Notes: generated by a model from the letters alone, not told the origin. A DNA stretch of 64,000 bases from Gluconacetobacter diazotrophicus PA1 5 (GCF_000067045.1 NC_010125.1:2160001-2224000); one strand, 5' to 3'; positions 21,482-31,660 are shown, counted from the first letter of the stretch. Program-made: numbers and translations.

Positions 21482-22177
21482 AGCCTACCATCGGCAAATC
21501 GGTAGGGAAACCACGGCCTGGCCGGTTAATTGCGTGACGGCGGGTTCAGCCTACCATCGGCAAATCGGTAGGGAAACCACGGCATCGCATGACCTTTGGT
21601 TTCGACCGGGTATAGCCTACCATCGGCAAATCGGTAGGGAAACCACGGCTCGAAGACCGCGCTGGACGACATGGGGAAGAGCCTACCATCGGCAAATCGG
21701 TAGGGAAACCACGGCCGATTCCGATACCTTGCGCGTGCGCACTGGAGCCTACCATCGGCAAATCGGTAGGGAAACCACGGCGCAAGATAACGGCCTTCGG
21801 CCACACGAAGAAGCCTACCATCGGCAAATCGGTAGGGAAACCACGGCGCAGATTTCGATACCGGCAACGACGGTCTTAGCCTACCATCGGCAAATCGGTA
21901 GGGAAACCACGGCGAGCGGAGGCAGCTTGTGGCCCAATATGGCAGCCTACCATCGGCAAATCGGTAGGGAAACCACGGCGATCGCGCATGATGGCCGGAT
22001 CAACGCTCAAGCCTACCATCGGCAAATCGGTAGGGAAACCACGGCATCGAGCGCCGGCCGGACGTCGTTGTCGCCAGCCTACCATCGGCAAATCGGTAGG
22101 GAAACCACGGCCATGGTGTCGAGCTTGCTCGGCGCGTTCTCAGCCTACCATCGGCAAATCGGTAGGGAAACCACGGC
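21482..22177 (-). CRISPR. Type II-C CRISPR array, 11 repeats and 10 spacers
   Basis: Eleven identical 36-base repeats start at 21482 and then every 66 bases (21548, 21614 ... 22142), separated by ten spacers of exactly 30 bases. Minus orientation is chosen because the anti-repeat upstream of cas9 pairs with the first two thirds of the repeat read on that strand. The minus-strand repeat opens GCCGTGGTTTCC and ends GATGGTAGGCT, with the CGATTTGC core I recall from other alphaproteobacterial II-C repeats. The last bases resemble an extended -10 element (TGG-TAGGCT), as in Neisseria arrays. No degenerate end repeat is seen. Confidence 0.97.
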
Positions 22178-22309
22178 TGCTCTTAGCTGTGCCGGTGGAT
22201 TTTGTGGGCACGAAGAACTCATGATTTTCATCCAATTCTTCCGGGTTTTCCACGCTGCTGGGCGGGTTCCCTCTGGCGCGGCGGGGCCGGTGTCGCTACA
22301 TCGCCCTGC
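22178..22309 (-). promoter_or_regulatory. Probable CRISPR leader and def upstream region
   Basis: These 132 bases flank the last repeat on the side from which the array should be read. The first 70 are AT-richer than neighbouring genes, as leaders often are; the remainder returns to high GC before def. I see no convincing -35/-10 pair, which fits promoters lying inside the repeats. Confidence 0.4.
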
Positions 22310-22849
22310 ATGATCGACCGTGACGCCATCGCCGCCGCCATTCCCATGCCCATCCTGGTCGCGCCGCAGGCCATCCTGCGGCAGAAGGCGCGCCCCGTCC
22401 GGCCCGAGGATGCGGCGGGCGTGCGCGATGCCCTGCCGCGCATGTTCGCCGCCATGTACCAGGCCCCGGGGATCGGCCTGGCGGCCCCGCAGGTCGGGAT
22501 GGGCCTGCGATTTGCCATCGTGGATTTGGGCGAGGAAGGCGAGCGCCAGCCGCTGATCCTGATCAACCCGGACGTGATCGCGGAATCGGACAGCCTGGCC
22601 TCGCGCGAGGAAGGGTGCCTGTCCCTGCCCAACCAATATGCCGAGGTGATCCGCCCCGACCGTGTCCGCGTGCGCTACCGCACCCTGGACGGCACAGAGG
22701 AGGAACTGGAGGCCGACGGCCTGCTGGCCACCTGCATCCAGCATGAGATCGATCATCTGGAAGGCATCCTGTTCGTCGATCACCTCTCGACGCTGAAGCG
22801 CAACATGATCATGCGGCGCCTGGCCAAGGAACAGCGCCAGAAACGCTGA
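22310..22849 (+). CDS. def: Peptide deformylase
   Basis: Removes the N-formyl group from nascent proteins. All three family motifs are present in order: GIGLAAPQVG, EGCLSLP (metal Cys) and HEIDHLEG (two metal His and catalytic Glu). Length is 179 residues from the ATG at 22310. No clear ribosome site precedes it, and a start at a later Met (before PILVAPQAILRQKA) is possible. fmt follows 45 bases downstream, pairing the enzymes that remove and add the formyl group. Confidence 0.94.
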   Translation: MIDRDAIAAAIPMPILVAPQAILRQKARPVRPEDAAGVRDALPRMFAAMYQAPGIGLAAPQVGMGLRFAIVDLGEEGERQPLILINPDVIAESDSLASREEGCLSLPNQYAEVIRPDRVRVRYRTLDGTEEELEADGLLATCIQHEIDHLEGILFVDHLSTLKRNMIMRRLAKEQRQKR

Positions 22850-22894
22850 GTCTTTTCAGCGCTGATCATTCTCGGGAAACAGGATCGGATCGTC

Positions 22895-23812
22895 ATGCGC
22901 CTGGCCTTCATGGGAACACCCGATTTCGCGGTTCCCGCCCTGCACGCCCTGCACGAAGCGGGGCACGAGATCGCCGTGGTCTACAGCCAGCCGCCCCGTC
23001 CCGCCGGGCGCGGCCAGGCGGTGCGTCCCCAGCCCGTCCACCTGGCGGCCGAGGCGCTGGGCATTCCGGTGCGCGTGCCCACCCGGCTGCGCGCCAATCA
23101 CGACGAACATGCGTTCTTCCGCGCGCTGGACCTGGATGCGGCGGTGGTCGCGGCCTACGGGCTGATCCTGCCCGGCGCGATGCTGACGCCCCGCGCCGGG
23201 GCTCGCCTGAACGTCCATGCCAGCCTGCTGCCCCGCTGGCGGGGGGCCGCGCCGATCCAGGCCGCGATCCTGGCCGGCGACGACGAGAGCGGCGTGACCA
23301 TCATGCAGATGGACGAAGGGCTGGATACCGGCGCGATGCTGCTGACCGGCCGCGTCGCCCTGACGCCGGCAACCACCGCCAGCACGCTGCATGACGACCT
23401 GGCGGCCATGGGGGGCCGGCTGATCGTGGCGGCCCTGGCGAATTCGGAGACCGCCGCGATTCCCCAGCCCGCCGAGGGCGCGACCTATGCCGCCCGCCTG
23501 ACCCGCGAGGACGGACGCATCGACTGGACCCGCGATGCCGTGGATATCGACCGGCAGGTCCGCGCCCTGACGCCCTGGCCGGGCACCTTCACCACGCTGG
23601 ACGGCACGGTCCTGAAGATCGGCGCCGCGACCCCGATCGACGGGCCGCGGGACGCGGTACCCGGCACGGTGCTGGACGACCGGCTGACGGTCGCCTGCGG
23701 CCAGGGGACCCTGCGCCTGACCCGCATCCAGCGCCCGGGACGCGGCATGATGGAGGCCGACGCCTTCCTGCGCGGCCAGCCGGTCCCCGTCGGCACGCGG
23801 CTGGGATCGTGA
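22895..23812 (+). CDS. fmt: Methionyl-tRNA formyltransferase
   Basis: Transfers formyl from 10-formyltetrahydrofolate to initiator Met-tRNA. The sequence opens [16 protein letters not shown] and contains the catalytic stretch [19 protein letters not shown] second typical segment is [17 protein letters not shown]. The C-terminal OB-like tRNA-binding domain begins near VRALTPWPG. At 305 residues its length is normal. Its TGA overlaps the GTG start of truA. Confidence 0.96.
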   Translation: MRLAFMGTPDFAVPALHALHEAGHEIAVVYSQPPRPAGRGQAVRPQPVHLAAEALGIPVRVPTRLRANHDEHAFFRALDLDAAVVAAYGLILPGAMLTPRAGARLNVHASLLPRWRGAAPIQAAILAGDDESGVTIMQMDEGLDTGAMLLTGRVALTPATTASTLHDDLAAMGGRLIVAALANSETAAIPQPAEGATYAARLTREDGRIDWTRDAVDIDRQVRALTPWPGTFTTLDGTVLKIGAATPIDGPRDAVPGTVLDDRLTVACGQGTLRLTRIQRPGRGMMEADAFLRGQPVPVGTRLGS

Positions 23813-24585
23813 CCGCGCCGTCGCTCCAGCGCTGGGCCGTACGCATCGAATATGACGGACGCCCCTTCGTCGGCTGGCAGCGCCAGATCACCGGCCTGTC
23901 GGTCCAGCAGGTACTGGAGGAAGCAGCGAGCCGGCTGGCGTCCGGACGCGTCGTGCCCAGCATTACCGCCGGGCGCACCGATGCCGGCGTGCATGCCACC
24001 GGCCAGGCGGCGCACCTGGATTTTCCCGGCGACGTGCGCCTGAACGATTCGACCGTGCGCGATGCGCTGAATTTCCACATGAAGCCTTATCCGGTGGCGG
24101 TGCTGCGGGCCTGTCCGGTCGATACCGAATGGAGCGCGCGGTTTTCCGCCATCCGCCGGTCCTATCGCTATCGGATCCTGAACCGCCGCAGCCGGCCGAC
24201 CCTGGATGACGGACGGGTCTGGCTGGTCAAGCGCACCCTGGACGAAGCGGCCATGGCGCGGGCCGCCCGCCTTCTGCTGGGACGGCATGATTTCACTTCG
24301 TTCCGCGCCAGCGCATGCCAGGCCAGGAGCCCGCTGCGGACGCTGGACCGGCTGGGCGTCGTCCGCCAGGGCGAGGAAATCGTGATCGAGGCCGAGGCCC
24401 GGTCGTTCCTGCATCACCAGGTGCGCAACATGGTCGGCACATTGAAGCTGGTGGGGGAAGGACTGTGGGCGCCCGACCGGGTGGCGGCGGCACTGGCCGC
24501 CTGCGACCGGCGGGCGGCGGGCCCGACAGCCCCCCCGGACGGGTTGTACCTGACGGGGGTGGGCTACGACCCCGATCCGTTCTAA
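23809..24585 (+). CDS. truA: tRNA pseudouridine(38-40) synthase
   Basis: Forms pseudouridine at positions 38-40 of the anticodon arm of many tRNAs. The catalytic aspartate is in [15 protein letters not shown]. Other family segments are [38 protein letters not shown] and [13 protein letters not shown]. The 258-residue frame starts at GTG 23809, overlapping the fmt stop (GTGA), so def-fmt-truA form a coupled translation-related operon. It ends seven bases from a convergent membrane-protein gene. Confidence 0.95.
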   Translation: MTAPSLQRWAVRIEYDGRPFVGWQRQITGLSVQQVLEEAASRLASGRVVPSITAGRTDAGVHATGQAAHLDFPGDVRLNDSTVRDALNFHMKPYPVAVLRACPVDTEWSARFSAIRRSYRYRILNRRSRPTLDDGRVWLVKRTLDEAAMARAARLLLGRHDFTSFRASACQARSPLRTLDRLGVVRQGEEIVIEAEARSFLHHQVRNMVGTLKLVGEGLWAPDRVAAALAACDRRAAGPTAPPDGLYLTGVGYDPDPF

Positions 24586-24591
24586 GTCCCC

Positions 24592-25230
24592 TTACTGCGG
24601 AGCGTGCGCCGATGGCAGGGCCAGGAAATCCTGCCAGGGCGCATAATGGGGCGGCAGCACCGCCGCCGCCTCGCCCAGGACCAGGATCGCCGCCGCGACC
24701 GCCAGAACGACCAGAATCGCCCGCCACACGCCAAGCGCCAGCCCCACCCGTGCGATGAACCAGGTCAGCCACAGGTTATAGGCGAAGACGATCCCGTTCA
24801 GGATCAGCGCGGAACGCACGGCATTGAGACCGGCCGGCAGGACCATCGCCACCACGGCCACGGCGATCAGCATGACGAACAGCACCAGCCAGTCGCACCA
24901 CAGCGCCGCGGTCATGTAGCGGGGCCACAGGGCCTCGCGCCCCCACAGGCGTGCCAACTGATGGGTCACGATGATCGGCGTCAGGACCAGGCAGAGCGAG
25001 AACAGGATCTTGGTCCCGCTCAGTCCCGTGGGGGCCTGGACCAGGGTCAGCAACGCACCGACCAGCCACAGCGCCACGCGCGGGGCCAGCGCGGTCAACA
25101 CCGAATCCTGGGTCGCACCGAAACAGTTCAGCCCCTCGCGCCGGCCACGGCCCAGCAGCATCATGCCGCGAAAGATACCGCCGGCGCTGTTCGGCAACGG
25201 TCCCTGCGGCACGCCGCGTCCCTGCATCAT
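24592..25230 (-). CDS. Uncharacterised multi-pass membrane protein downstream of dapE
   Basis: I do not recognise a named family with confidence. The 212-residue protein has a polar N-terminus of about 45 residues, then four to five hydrophobic segments. These include [48 protein letters not shown] and [16 protein letters not shown]. The general layout recalls small YIP1-like or other integral membrane proteins. The ATG overlaps the dapE stop (ATGA), so it is translated with the dap genes, though no link to lysine synthesis is evident. Confidence 0.6.
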   Translation of the reverse strand: MMQGRGVPQGPLPNSAGGIFRGMMLLGRGRREGLNCFGATQDSVLTALAPRVALWLVGALLTLVQAPTGLSGTKILFSLCLVLTPIIVTHQLARLWGREALWPRYMTAALWCDWLVLFVMLIAVAVVAMVLPAGLNAVRSALILNGIVFAYNLWLTWFIARVGLALGVWRAILVVLAVAAAILVLGEAAAVLPPHYAPWQDFLALPSAHAPQ

Positions 25231-26384
25231 CCCATCAGCCTTTCAAGAAACGCCGCATAGATGTCGGTCAGCGCGAGAAGGTCGGCAACGGGCACGTGCT
25301 CGTCCACCTTGTGCATGCTGGCCCCGACCAGGCCGAATTCGGCAACCGGGCAATAGCGGCTGATGAACCGTGCATCGGACGTGCCGCCCCCGGTATCCAG
25401 CCGCGGCGCCCGCCCCGTCACCGCCTGGATGGACGCGGCCAGCATGTCCAGCTCCGGCGTGGGTTCGGTACGGAAGGCTTCACCGCTGATCTGGACCGTG
25501 ACCTCCGCCCCCGGGGCGTGGACATGCGCGACGCCGCGGATCCAGTCGGCCAGGCCCTGGCCGGTATGCAGGTCGTTGAAGCGGATGTTCAGCCGTGCCG
25601 TGGCCCGGCCGGGAATGACATTGGTCGCCTCGTTGCCGACATCGACCGTGGTGACCTGCAGGCTGGACGGTTCGAACCACTCCGTTCCCTGGTCCAGCGG
25701 GCGGGCCGTCAGGTCCGACAGGATGGCCAGCAGGCGATGGACCGGATTGTCGGCCCGATGGGGATAGGCCACGTGACCCTGGATTCCCGGCACGACGATC
25801 CGGGCATTCAGGCTGCCGCGACGCCCGATCTTGATGACATCGCCCAGATGGTCGGGATTGGTCGGTTCGCCCACCACGCAGAAATCGGGAACCTGCCCGT
25901 GCGCCGCCATCCATTCCAGCACCTTGACGGTGCCGAAGGTGGCCGGTCCTTCCTCGTCGCCGGTAATCAGCAGGCTGACCGAACCCCGCAGCGTCCGGCC
26001 CGATTCCAGTATCCGTGCCACGGCGCCGACGAAGGCGGCGATCCCGCCCTTCATGTCGCATGCGCCGCGCCCGTACAGGCAGCCGTCCCGCAGCGCGGCC
26101 TCGAACGGGCCCGAGGTCCAGCCGCCATCGCCGGGCGGCACCACGTCGGTATGTCCGGCGAAGCAGAGATGCGGCCCCGACCGGCCCAGCCGCGCGAACA
26201 GGTTCGGGGTACGGGCAGGTCCCTCGCCAAACGGTAGGTCGGTGACGTCGAACCCCAGCCCGCGCAGGGCAGCCGTCAGCACCCCGATCGCGCCGCCATC
26301 GTCCGGCGTGACCGACGGCGCGCGGATCAGGTCCCGCGCCAGGGTGAGCGCGGGGGTGGATGCCGGGGTCAGGGCACCAGTCAA
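25227..26384 (-). CDS. dapE: Succinyl-diaminopimelate desuccinylase
   Basis: M20 zinc hydrolase that releases L,L-diaminopimelate for lysine and peptidoglycan. Metal and catalytic motifs are [27 protein letters not shown] and [11 protein letters not shown]. The C-terminal [12 protein letters not shown] provides the last His. At 385 residues its length is normal. The start appears to be a TTG whose last two bases are the first two of the dapD TGA; no ATG or GTG is available in frame before the conserved domain. dapD, dapE and the membrane gene form one coupled run. Confidence 0.94.
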   Translation of the reverse strand: MTGALTPASTPALTLARDLIRAPSVTPDDGGAIGVLTAALRGLGFDVTDLPFGEGPARTPNLFARLGRSGPHLCFAGHTDVVPPGDGGWTSGPFEAALRDGCLYGRGACDMKGGIAAFVGAVARILESGRTLRGSVSLLITGDEEGPATFGTVKVLEWMAAHGQVPDFCVVGEPTNPDHLGDVIKIGRRGSLNARIVVPGIQGHVAYPHRADNPVHRLLAILSDLTARPLDQGTEWFEPSSLQVTTVDVGNEATNVIPGRATARLNIRFNDLHTGQGLADWIRGVAHVHAPGAEVTVQISGEAFRTEPTPELDMLAASIQAVTGRAPRLDTGGGTSDARFISRYCPVAEFGLVGASMHKVDEHVPVADLLALTDIYAAFLERLMG

Positions 26385-27226
26385 TCGCGCAGCAATTCGT
26401 TGATCGAGGTCTTGGAGCGGGTGCGTTCGTCGACGCGCTTCACGATCACGGCGCAGGCCAGCGCGGGCAGCGGCGTGCCGTCGGCGGCATGCGGCGTGCG
26501 CGGCGGCAGCGTGCCCGGCACCACGACCGAATAGGCCGGCACGCGGCCGACGAAGACCTCGCCCGTCGTGCGGTCGACGATCTTGGTCGACGCGCTCAGG
26601 AACACGCCCATCGACAGCACGCTGCCGCGCTCGACGATCACGCCCTCGGCGACTTCCGAGCGCGCGCCGATGAAGCAGTCATCCTCGATGATGACCGGCG
26701 CGGCCTGCAACGGTTCCAGCACGCCGCCGATGCCGACGCCGCCGCTGATATGGCAGTTGCGGCCGATCTGCGCGCAGCTTCCGATCGTGACCCAGGTATC
26801 GACCATCGTGCCGCTTTCGACGCGGGCGCCGGCATTGACGAAGCTGGGCATCAGCACCACGCCGGGCGCGATATAGGCCGACCGCCGGACGATGGCGCCC
26901 GGAACGGCGCGGAAGGCCGCCTGGCCGAACTGTGCCTCGTCCCAACCCTGGAACTTCAGCGGCACCTTGTCGAAGAACGGCGCCGGTGCGGCAGGCATCA
27001 CGTGGCTGTCGTTCAGGCGGAAGGACAGCAGCACCGCCTTCTTCAGCCACTCATTGACGACCCACCCGGCATCGGTGGGCGTGGCAACGCGCAGCGCGCC
27101 CGAATCCAGCCCGGCCAGCGCATGCTCGACGGCCTCGCGGTCCGCGCCTTTCGTGGCAGAGGACAGCGTGTCGCGCCGCTCCCATGCTGCCTCGATATGG
27201 GTCCGGAGGGCGTGCTCGTCGTTCAT
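26381..27226 (-). CDS. dapD: Tetrahydrodipicolinate N-succinyltransferase
   Basis: Adds a succinyl group from succinyl-CoA to tetrahydrodipicolinate, the step that commits to the succinylase branch of lysine synthesis. The 281-residue protein shows a helical N-terminal domain, and the left-handed beta-helix turns of LbH transferases ([47 protein letters not shown]). I chose MNDEHALRT at 27226; the frame upstream to 27283 adds a non-conserved leader. It is upstream of and overlaps dapE. Confidence 0.95.
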   Translation of the reverse strand: MNDEHALRTHIEAAWERRDTLSSATKGADREAVEHALAGLDSGALRVATPTDAGWVVNEWLKKAVLLSFRLNDSHVMPAAPAPFFDKVPLKFQGWDEAQFGQAAFRAVPGAIVRRSAYIAPGVVLMPSFVNAGARVESGTMVDTWVTIGSCAQIGRNCHISGGVGIGGVLEPLQAAPVIIEDDCFIGARSEVAEGVIVERGSVLSMGVFLSASTKIVDRTTGEVFVGRVPAYSVVVPGTLPPRTPHAADGTPLPALACAVIVKRVDERTRSKTSINELLRD

Positions 27227-27352
27227 GGTCCTGCAATCCTGTCTCGGCGATGGCCATGGCGGCCCATCGCATTCCGTCTTCATGTCGCGGGACCATGCGA
27301 AGGAAGGCCCCGGCCTGTCAACGCATCTCGCCCCCGTGGCGTCGCGCGGTCC

Positions 27353-28321
27353 CTATTCGCCGCGGATCAGCGTTCCGGGACCGGCCTCGGTGAACAGTTC
27401 CAGCAGGCAGGCATGGGGCACCCGGCCGTCCAGGATCACCGCCGCCCTGGCGCCGCTGCGCACGGCCTCCAGGCAGGTTTCCACCTTGGGGATCATGCCG
27501 CCGCTGATCATGCCGCTGGCAATGCCGCGCCGGGCTTCCTCGGCCGTCAGTTCGGGGATCAGCGCGCCGGTCTCGTCCAGCACGCCGGGCACGTCGGTCA
27601 GCATCAGCAGCCGCGTGGCATGCACCGCGCCCGCGATCGCGCCGGCGGCGGTATCGGCATTGATATTGTACGTCTCACCGGCCTCGCCGATGCCCACGGG
27701 GGCCACGACGGGGATCAGGCCCGATCCGGACAGGGCGTAGAGCACGCGCGGATCGATATGCGTGGGTTCGCCGACGAAGCCCAGGTCCAGCGCCCGCTCC
27801 TGGCCGCTGGCATCGCGGGTGGTGCGCTGCAGGCGCCGCGCGGTGATCAGCCCGCCATCCTTGCCGGAAATCCCGACCGCCAGCGCGCCGGCCTGGTTGA
27901 TCAGGCCGGCGACCTGCTTGTTCACCTTCCCCGCCAGGACCATTTCGATCACGTCGACCATGGCGGCATCGGTGACCCGCAGCCCGTCCACGAAGGTCGA
28001 GGGGATCTGCAACCGGGTCAGCATGGCGCTGATCTGCGGGCCGCCGCCATGAACGATGACGGGATTGACCCCCACCAGCTTCAGCAGCGCGATGTCGTGC
28101 CCGAACGCGTTGGACAGCGAATCGTCCACCATGGCGTGGCCGCCATATTTGACCACGATCGTATCCCCGGCATAGCGACGCAGGAACGGCAGCGCCTGGG
28201 CCAGGACGGCGGCCCGTTCCTGCGCTTCCTGCATCGTCCGCACGATATCGCCGGTCGTGCCGCCGCCTGGGAATTCGCTCTGGGATTCGCTCATCGGGTC
28301 GTGCCCTGTCGTCTTGGTCAT
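27353..28321 (-). CDS. argB: Acetylglutamate kinase
   Basis: Phosphorylates N-acetylglutamate, the second and often feedback-controlled step of arginine synthesis. Phosphate-binding loops are VVKYGGHAM and IVHGGGPQIS. The later segment LMLTDVPGVLD and the C-terminal MIPKVETCLEA are typical of the amino-acid kinase fold. The 322 residues may be slightly overlong; a second ATG nine codons in (28294) is an alternative start. It follows engB by 14 bases on the same strand. Confidence 0.95.
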   Translation of the reverse strand: MTKTTGHDPMSESQSEFPGGGTTGDIVRTMQEAQERAAVLAQALPFLRRYAGDTIVVKYGGHAMVDDSLSNAFGHDIALLKLVGVNPVIVHGGGPQISAMLTRLQIPSTFVDGLRVTDAAMVDVIEMVLAGKVNKQVAGLINQAGALAVGISGKDGGLITARRLQRTTRDASGQERALDLGFVGEPTHIDPRVLYALSGSGLIPVVAPVGIGEAGETYNINADTAAGAIAGAVHATRLLMLTDVPGVLDETGALIPELTAEEARRGIASGMISGGMIPKVETCLEAVRSGARAAVILDGRVPHACLLELFTEAGPGTLIRGE

Positions 28322-28334
28322 GATGGGAACCGGT

Positions 28335-29006
28335 TCAGCCCGCTTGGGGCAGGGCCAGGGCCGCCAGTTCGGCGCGCAGTTCGGGGATGCCCAGCCCAGT
28401 GTCGCTGCTGGTGGCGAAGGTTCCGGGATAGGCGGCCGGATGCTGCCGGGCCAGGTCGGCCGCCTGGCTGCGCTTGGCTTCCAGCGCGCCGGGGCGCGGC
28501 GCGTCGCACTTCGTCAGCACGATCTGGAACGTCACGGCCGCACGGTCCAGCAGCGTCATGATCTCGCGGTCCGACGCCTTGAGTTCGATCCGCGAATCCA
28601 GCAGCAGGATCACGCGCTGCAGGGTCGGACGTCCGCGCAGATAGGCGAACATCATGCCCTGCCAGTCTTCCTTCACATCCTTCGCGGCGCGGGCGTAGCC
28701 GTAGCCCGGCATGTCCACCAGGGTCAGCCGCCCCCCCAGGTCGAAGAAATTCAGCTGCTTGGTCCGCCCCGGTTCCGACGATGCGCGCGCCAGTGCGCGG
28801 CGTCCGGTCAGGGCGTTGATCAGGCTGGATTTCCCGACATTCGACCGTCCGGCGAACGCGATTTCCGGCGCACCGGGGGGCGGAAGCTGCTCCAGCTTCT
28901 GCGCCCCGAAGAAGAAATCACACGGACCGGCAAACAGCAGGCGGCCGGCTTCGAGCAGCCGTTCTTCCTCGTCCGGGGTGCGGGGGGTGGCGTTGAAGTC
29001 GGACAT
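28335..29006 (-). CDS. engB: Ribosome-assembly GTPase EngB/YihA/YsxC
   Basis: Essential GTPase needed for late 50S subunit assembly. G motifs are visible: G1 AFAGRSNVGKSSLINAL, a G2 threonine in GRTKQLNFF, G3 VDMPGYGYA and G4 LTKCD. From the ATG at 29006 (AGGG upstream) the protein is 223 residues, a normal length. It starts 13 bases after yidC, so it belongs to the rpmH-rnpA-yidD-yidC series. Confidence 0.95.
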   Translation of the reverse strand: MSDFNATPRTPDEEERLLEAGRLLFAGPCDFFFGAQKLEQLPPPGAPEIAFAGRSNVGKSSLINALTGRRALARASSEPGRTKQLNFFDLGGRLTLVDMPGYGYARAAKDVKEDWQGMMFAYLRGRPTLQRVILLLDSRIELKASDREIMTLLDRAAVTFQIVLTKCDAPRPGALEAKRSQAADLARQHPAAYPGTFATSSDTGLGIPELRAELAALALPQAG

Positions 29007-29019
29007 CAGGCCCTGCCGC

Positions 29020-30790
29020 TCACTTGCGCCCGGCGGCGGCCGGGATCGCACCGACCTTGTCGACGGCGGATTTCATGCGACGCTGGATCACCATCTGCTG
29101 CGCGACCGTCAGCAGGTTGTTCCAGCAATAATAGATCACCAGACCGGCGGGCTGCCGCGCCATGAAGAAGGTGAACAGCACCGGCATCATCTGGAACATG
29201 CGCTGCTGCGCCGGGTCCGTCGGCGCCGGGTTCAGCTTCTGCTGCAGGAACATCGTGGCCCCGAACAGGATCGGCCACACGCCCAACTGCAGGTACGGCG
29301 ACAGCACGTTCGGGTCCCACGGGATCAGCCCGAACAGGTTGAACAGGTTGGTCAGGTCCGGCGCGGACAGGTCGTGAATCCAGCCGAAGAAGGGCGCGTG
29401 GCGCATTTCGATGGTGATATACAAGTCCTTGTACAGGCTCCAGAACACCGGGATCTGCACCACCATCGGCAGGCACCCGGCAGCCGGGTTCACGCCCTCG
29501 GCCTTGTACAGCGCCATCATGTTCTGGTTCAGCGCCATCTGGTCGCTCTTGTACCGCTCGCGCAGTTCCTGAACCTTGGGCTGCAATTGCCGCATCTTGG
29601 CCATCGAGCGGAACTGGCGCGTCGCCAGCGGGAAGAACAGCGCCTTGACCAGCAGGGTGAACGCCATCAGCGCCAGACCGAAATTGCCCAGCAGCGTGTT
29701 CAGCCAATCCAGCACGTAGAAGATCGGACGGGTCAGGAAGGCGAACCAGCCGAAATCGACGGCCTTCCAGAAATCGGGAATGTGCAGGCTGGACTGGTAC
29801 TGTTCCAGCAGGTTCACTTCCTTGGCGCCCGCGAAGACGTGGCTGACGGTCGCGCCCGTGGTCCCCGGAGCAACCACGGTGGCGGCCTGGGCGATGAAGC
29901 CGACCTGATAGACCCCTGCCCCGCCATTGGCCTGATAGCCATAGCTGCCGGTCACCGCCGTGCCCTGCTGCGGAATGACGGCGGTCAGCCAGTATTTGTC
30001 GGTGATCCCGGCCCATCCGCCCTGTCCGCCCTTGGTCCAGGACAGGTTGCCCGGCGGCGTGGCGCCGGTGCGCAGGCTTTTGTACGAACTTTCGTCCAGC
30101 CGGCCGTCGATGACGGAAATCGGCCCCTCATGCACCAGGTAGCCGCCGGTTTCCGTCGGCGTATAGGCCCGGTCGACGCGGGCATAGGGGTAGAGCGACA
30201 CCGGCTGCGCGGAGCGGTTCACGATCCGCTGCTCGATTCCGAACATGTAATGGGCGTCGATCGACACCACGATCTGGAACGTGACGCCCGCGCCGTTGTC
30301 CCAGGACAGCGTGACCGGCCGGTCGGAAGTCAGCTTGGGCGCGTCCGCGCTCCATACCGTGGTGGCGTCGGGCACGCGTACCTGGCCGCCGGGCAGGTTC
30401 ATCCAGCCGATTTCGACGTAATTGGGCTGCTGGTCGTGGCCGGGTTCCAGGATGCGGACCTGCGGGCTGCCCTTGGCGACCGTCTCGTGATAGTCGCGCA
30501 GCACCATGTCATCCAGCCGCGCGCCCAGCAGGTCGATCGATCCGGCCACCTTGGGCGCGTCGATCGCAAGCCGCGTCTCGGCCTGCGGCGCGGGCGTGGA
30601 TACGGGCTGGGAACTGGCACCCGCGACGGGGGCCGGCGCGCGAGCGGCGTCGGTGGGCGGTGTCTGGCGACTGGTCTGGGCGGCCTGCTGTGCGACCTCG
30701 TGATGGGCCCTGCTTCGGCATGAAATATTCGAAGCCAACCAGGACCATGGCGGACAACAGCGTCGCCACGATAAAACGCTTGGTATCCAT
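29020..30790 (-). CDS. yidC: Membrane protein insertase YidC, apparent N-terminal frameshift
   Basis: Inserts and folds inner-membrane proteins, alone or with SecYEG. The first 28 residues (MDTKRFIVATLLSAMVLVGF, ending MPKQG) form the N-terminal anchor from the ATG at 30790. The remaining protein, starting HHEVAQQAAQT, is in another frame. Removing one C from the minus-strand GGCCCAT (30705-30710) would restore a 589-residue YidC. The large periplasmic beta domain and five C-terminal transmembrane segments (LALMAFTLLVKALFFPLATR, GCLPMVVQIPVFWSLYKDLY) are intact. Because YidC is essential, a sequencing error or strain-specific slippage is likelier than a dead gene. Confidence 0.88.
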
Positions 30791-30811
30791 CAGCGACCAG
30801 CCAGACTCTCG

Positions 30812-31075
30812 TTATCTATGGGAAGAACAGCAGGAACGGCGCGCGCGCTCCCGCGAAGGCACGGGATCGTATCCGCCGATATTCCACGGATTGCAACGCA
30901 AGATCCGCCATGCGGCCAGAATCGCGCCGCGAAACGGACCGTGACGGCGCACCGCTTCCACCGCGTAATTGCTGCAGGAGGGCACGAATCGGCAATTCGG
31001 TCCCAGGACGGGGCTCAAGACCCATTGATAGACGCGAATCGCGCCGATCAAGAGCCAAGCCAGAACTGCACTCAC
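30812..31075 (-). CDS. yidD: Membrane protein insertion efficiency factor YidD
   Basis: Small membrane-associated protein that helps YidC-dependent insertion. The 87 residues show a hydrophobic N-terminal segment, then the family core [33 protein letters not shown] and [17 protein letters not shown]. Its start overlaps the rnpA stop by 4 bases, in the usual rpmH-rnpA-yidD-yidC order. Confidence 0.95.
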   Translation of the reverse strand: MSAVLAWLLIGAIRVYQWVLSPVLGPNCRFVPSCSNYAVEAVRRHGPFRGAILAAWRILRCNPWNIGGYDPVPSRERARRSCCSSHR

Positions 31076-31422
31076 TCCGCTCCCCGCACGCCCGCCTTGC
31101 GCAGGGTACGGCGCAGGTCGCCCACCAGGGCGGCGAAGGTGCGTCCGCGCGTTCCGTCGCGCCCGATCAGGACCAGATCGACCCCGTTCAGCGGCTCCTC
31201 GCGTTCCACGACGCGCACCGCTTCACGCAGGCGGCGGCGCGTCCGGTTGCGGACGACGGCGTTTCCGACCTTCTTTGTCACGGTAAAGCCGATCCTGGCC
31301 GGATCGGAGTCGTCCCGCCCCAGGGCCTGCAGCACAAGGCCAGGCGACGGCACTTTCCGCCCCCTGGATGCGACCTTCAGGAACTCTGCGCGTTTCTTGA
31401 GACGATGGGCGCGGTCGGCCAC
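31072..31422 (-). CDS. rnpA: Ribonuclease P protein component
   Basis: Basic protein partner of the RNase P RNA, which trims tRNA 5' leaders. In 116 residues it has the N-terminal [10 protein letters not shown], the central [20 protein letters not shown] and the arginine-rich RNR motif [12 protein letters not shown]. The start is a GTG. It lies 64 bases downstream of rpmH, the almost universal pairing, and overlaps yidD. Confidence 0.95.
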   Translation of the reverse strand: MADRAHRLKKRAEFLKVASRGRKVPSPGLVLQALGRDDSDPARIGFTVTKKVGNAVVRNRTRRRLREAVRVVEREEPLNGVDLVLIGRDGTRGRTFAALVGDLRRTLRKAGVRGAE

Positions 31423-31486
31423 TATCAGCAGCCCCCTGGAAACTCGGCGCCCCGGGACTGGCCCGGGGACACGACAGGCCTGATGA

Positions 31487-31621
31487 TCAGGCGGAAAGGC
31501 GCTTGCGGCCCTTGGCGCGGCGGTTCGCGATCACCTTGCGGCCGCCGACGGTTTCCATACGGGCGCGAAAGCCGTGACGGCGCTTGCGGACCAGCTTGGA
31601 CGGTTGATACGTGCGCTTCAC
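31487..31621 (-). CDS. rpmH: 50S ribosomal protein L34
   Basis: A 44-residue basic ribosomal protein, too short for many gene callers. The translation begins [20 protein letters not shown] and ends GRKRLSA, and matches L34 along its whole length. The start is GTG at 31621 with GGGGAG nine bases upstream. A clear sigma-70-type promoter stands at 31689-31661, and rnpA follows. Confidence 0.97.
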   Translation of the reverse strand: MKRTYQPSKLVRKRRHGFRARMETVGGRKVIANRRAKGRKRLSA

Positions 31622-31660
31622 GACGGCACTCCCCAATTGACAACGCTAATTTCGTCGCGG

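Noticed and set aside
21534-22313. Long open frames across the CRISPR array on both strands, with a repeating peptide such as AYHRQIGRETTA
   Set aside because: The 66-base repeat-spacer unit is a multiple of three, so frames free of stops in the repeat persist by chance. The periodic peptide is the translated CRISPR repeat.
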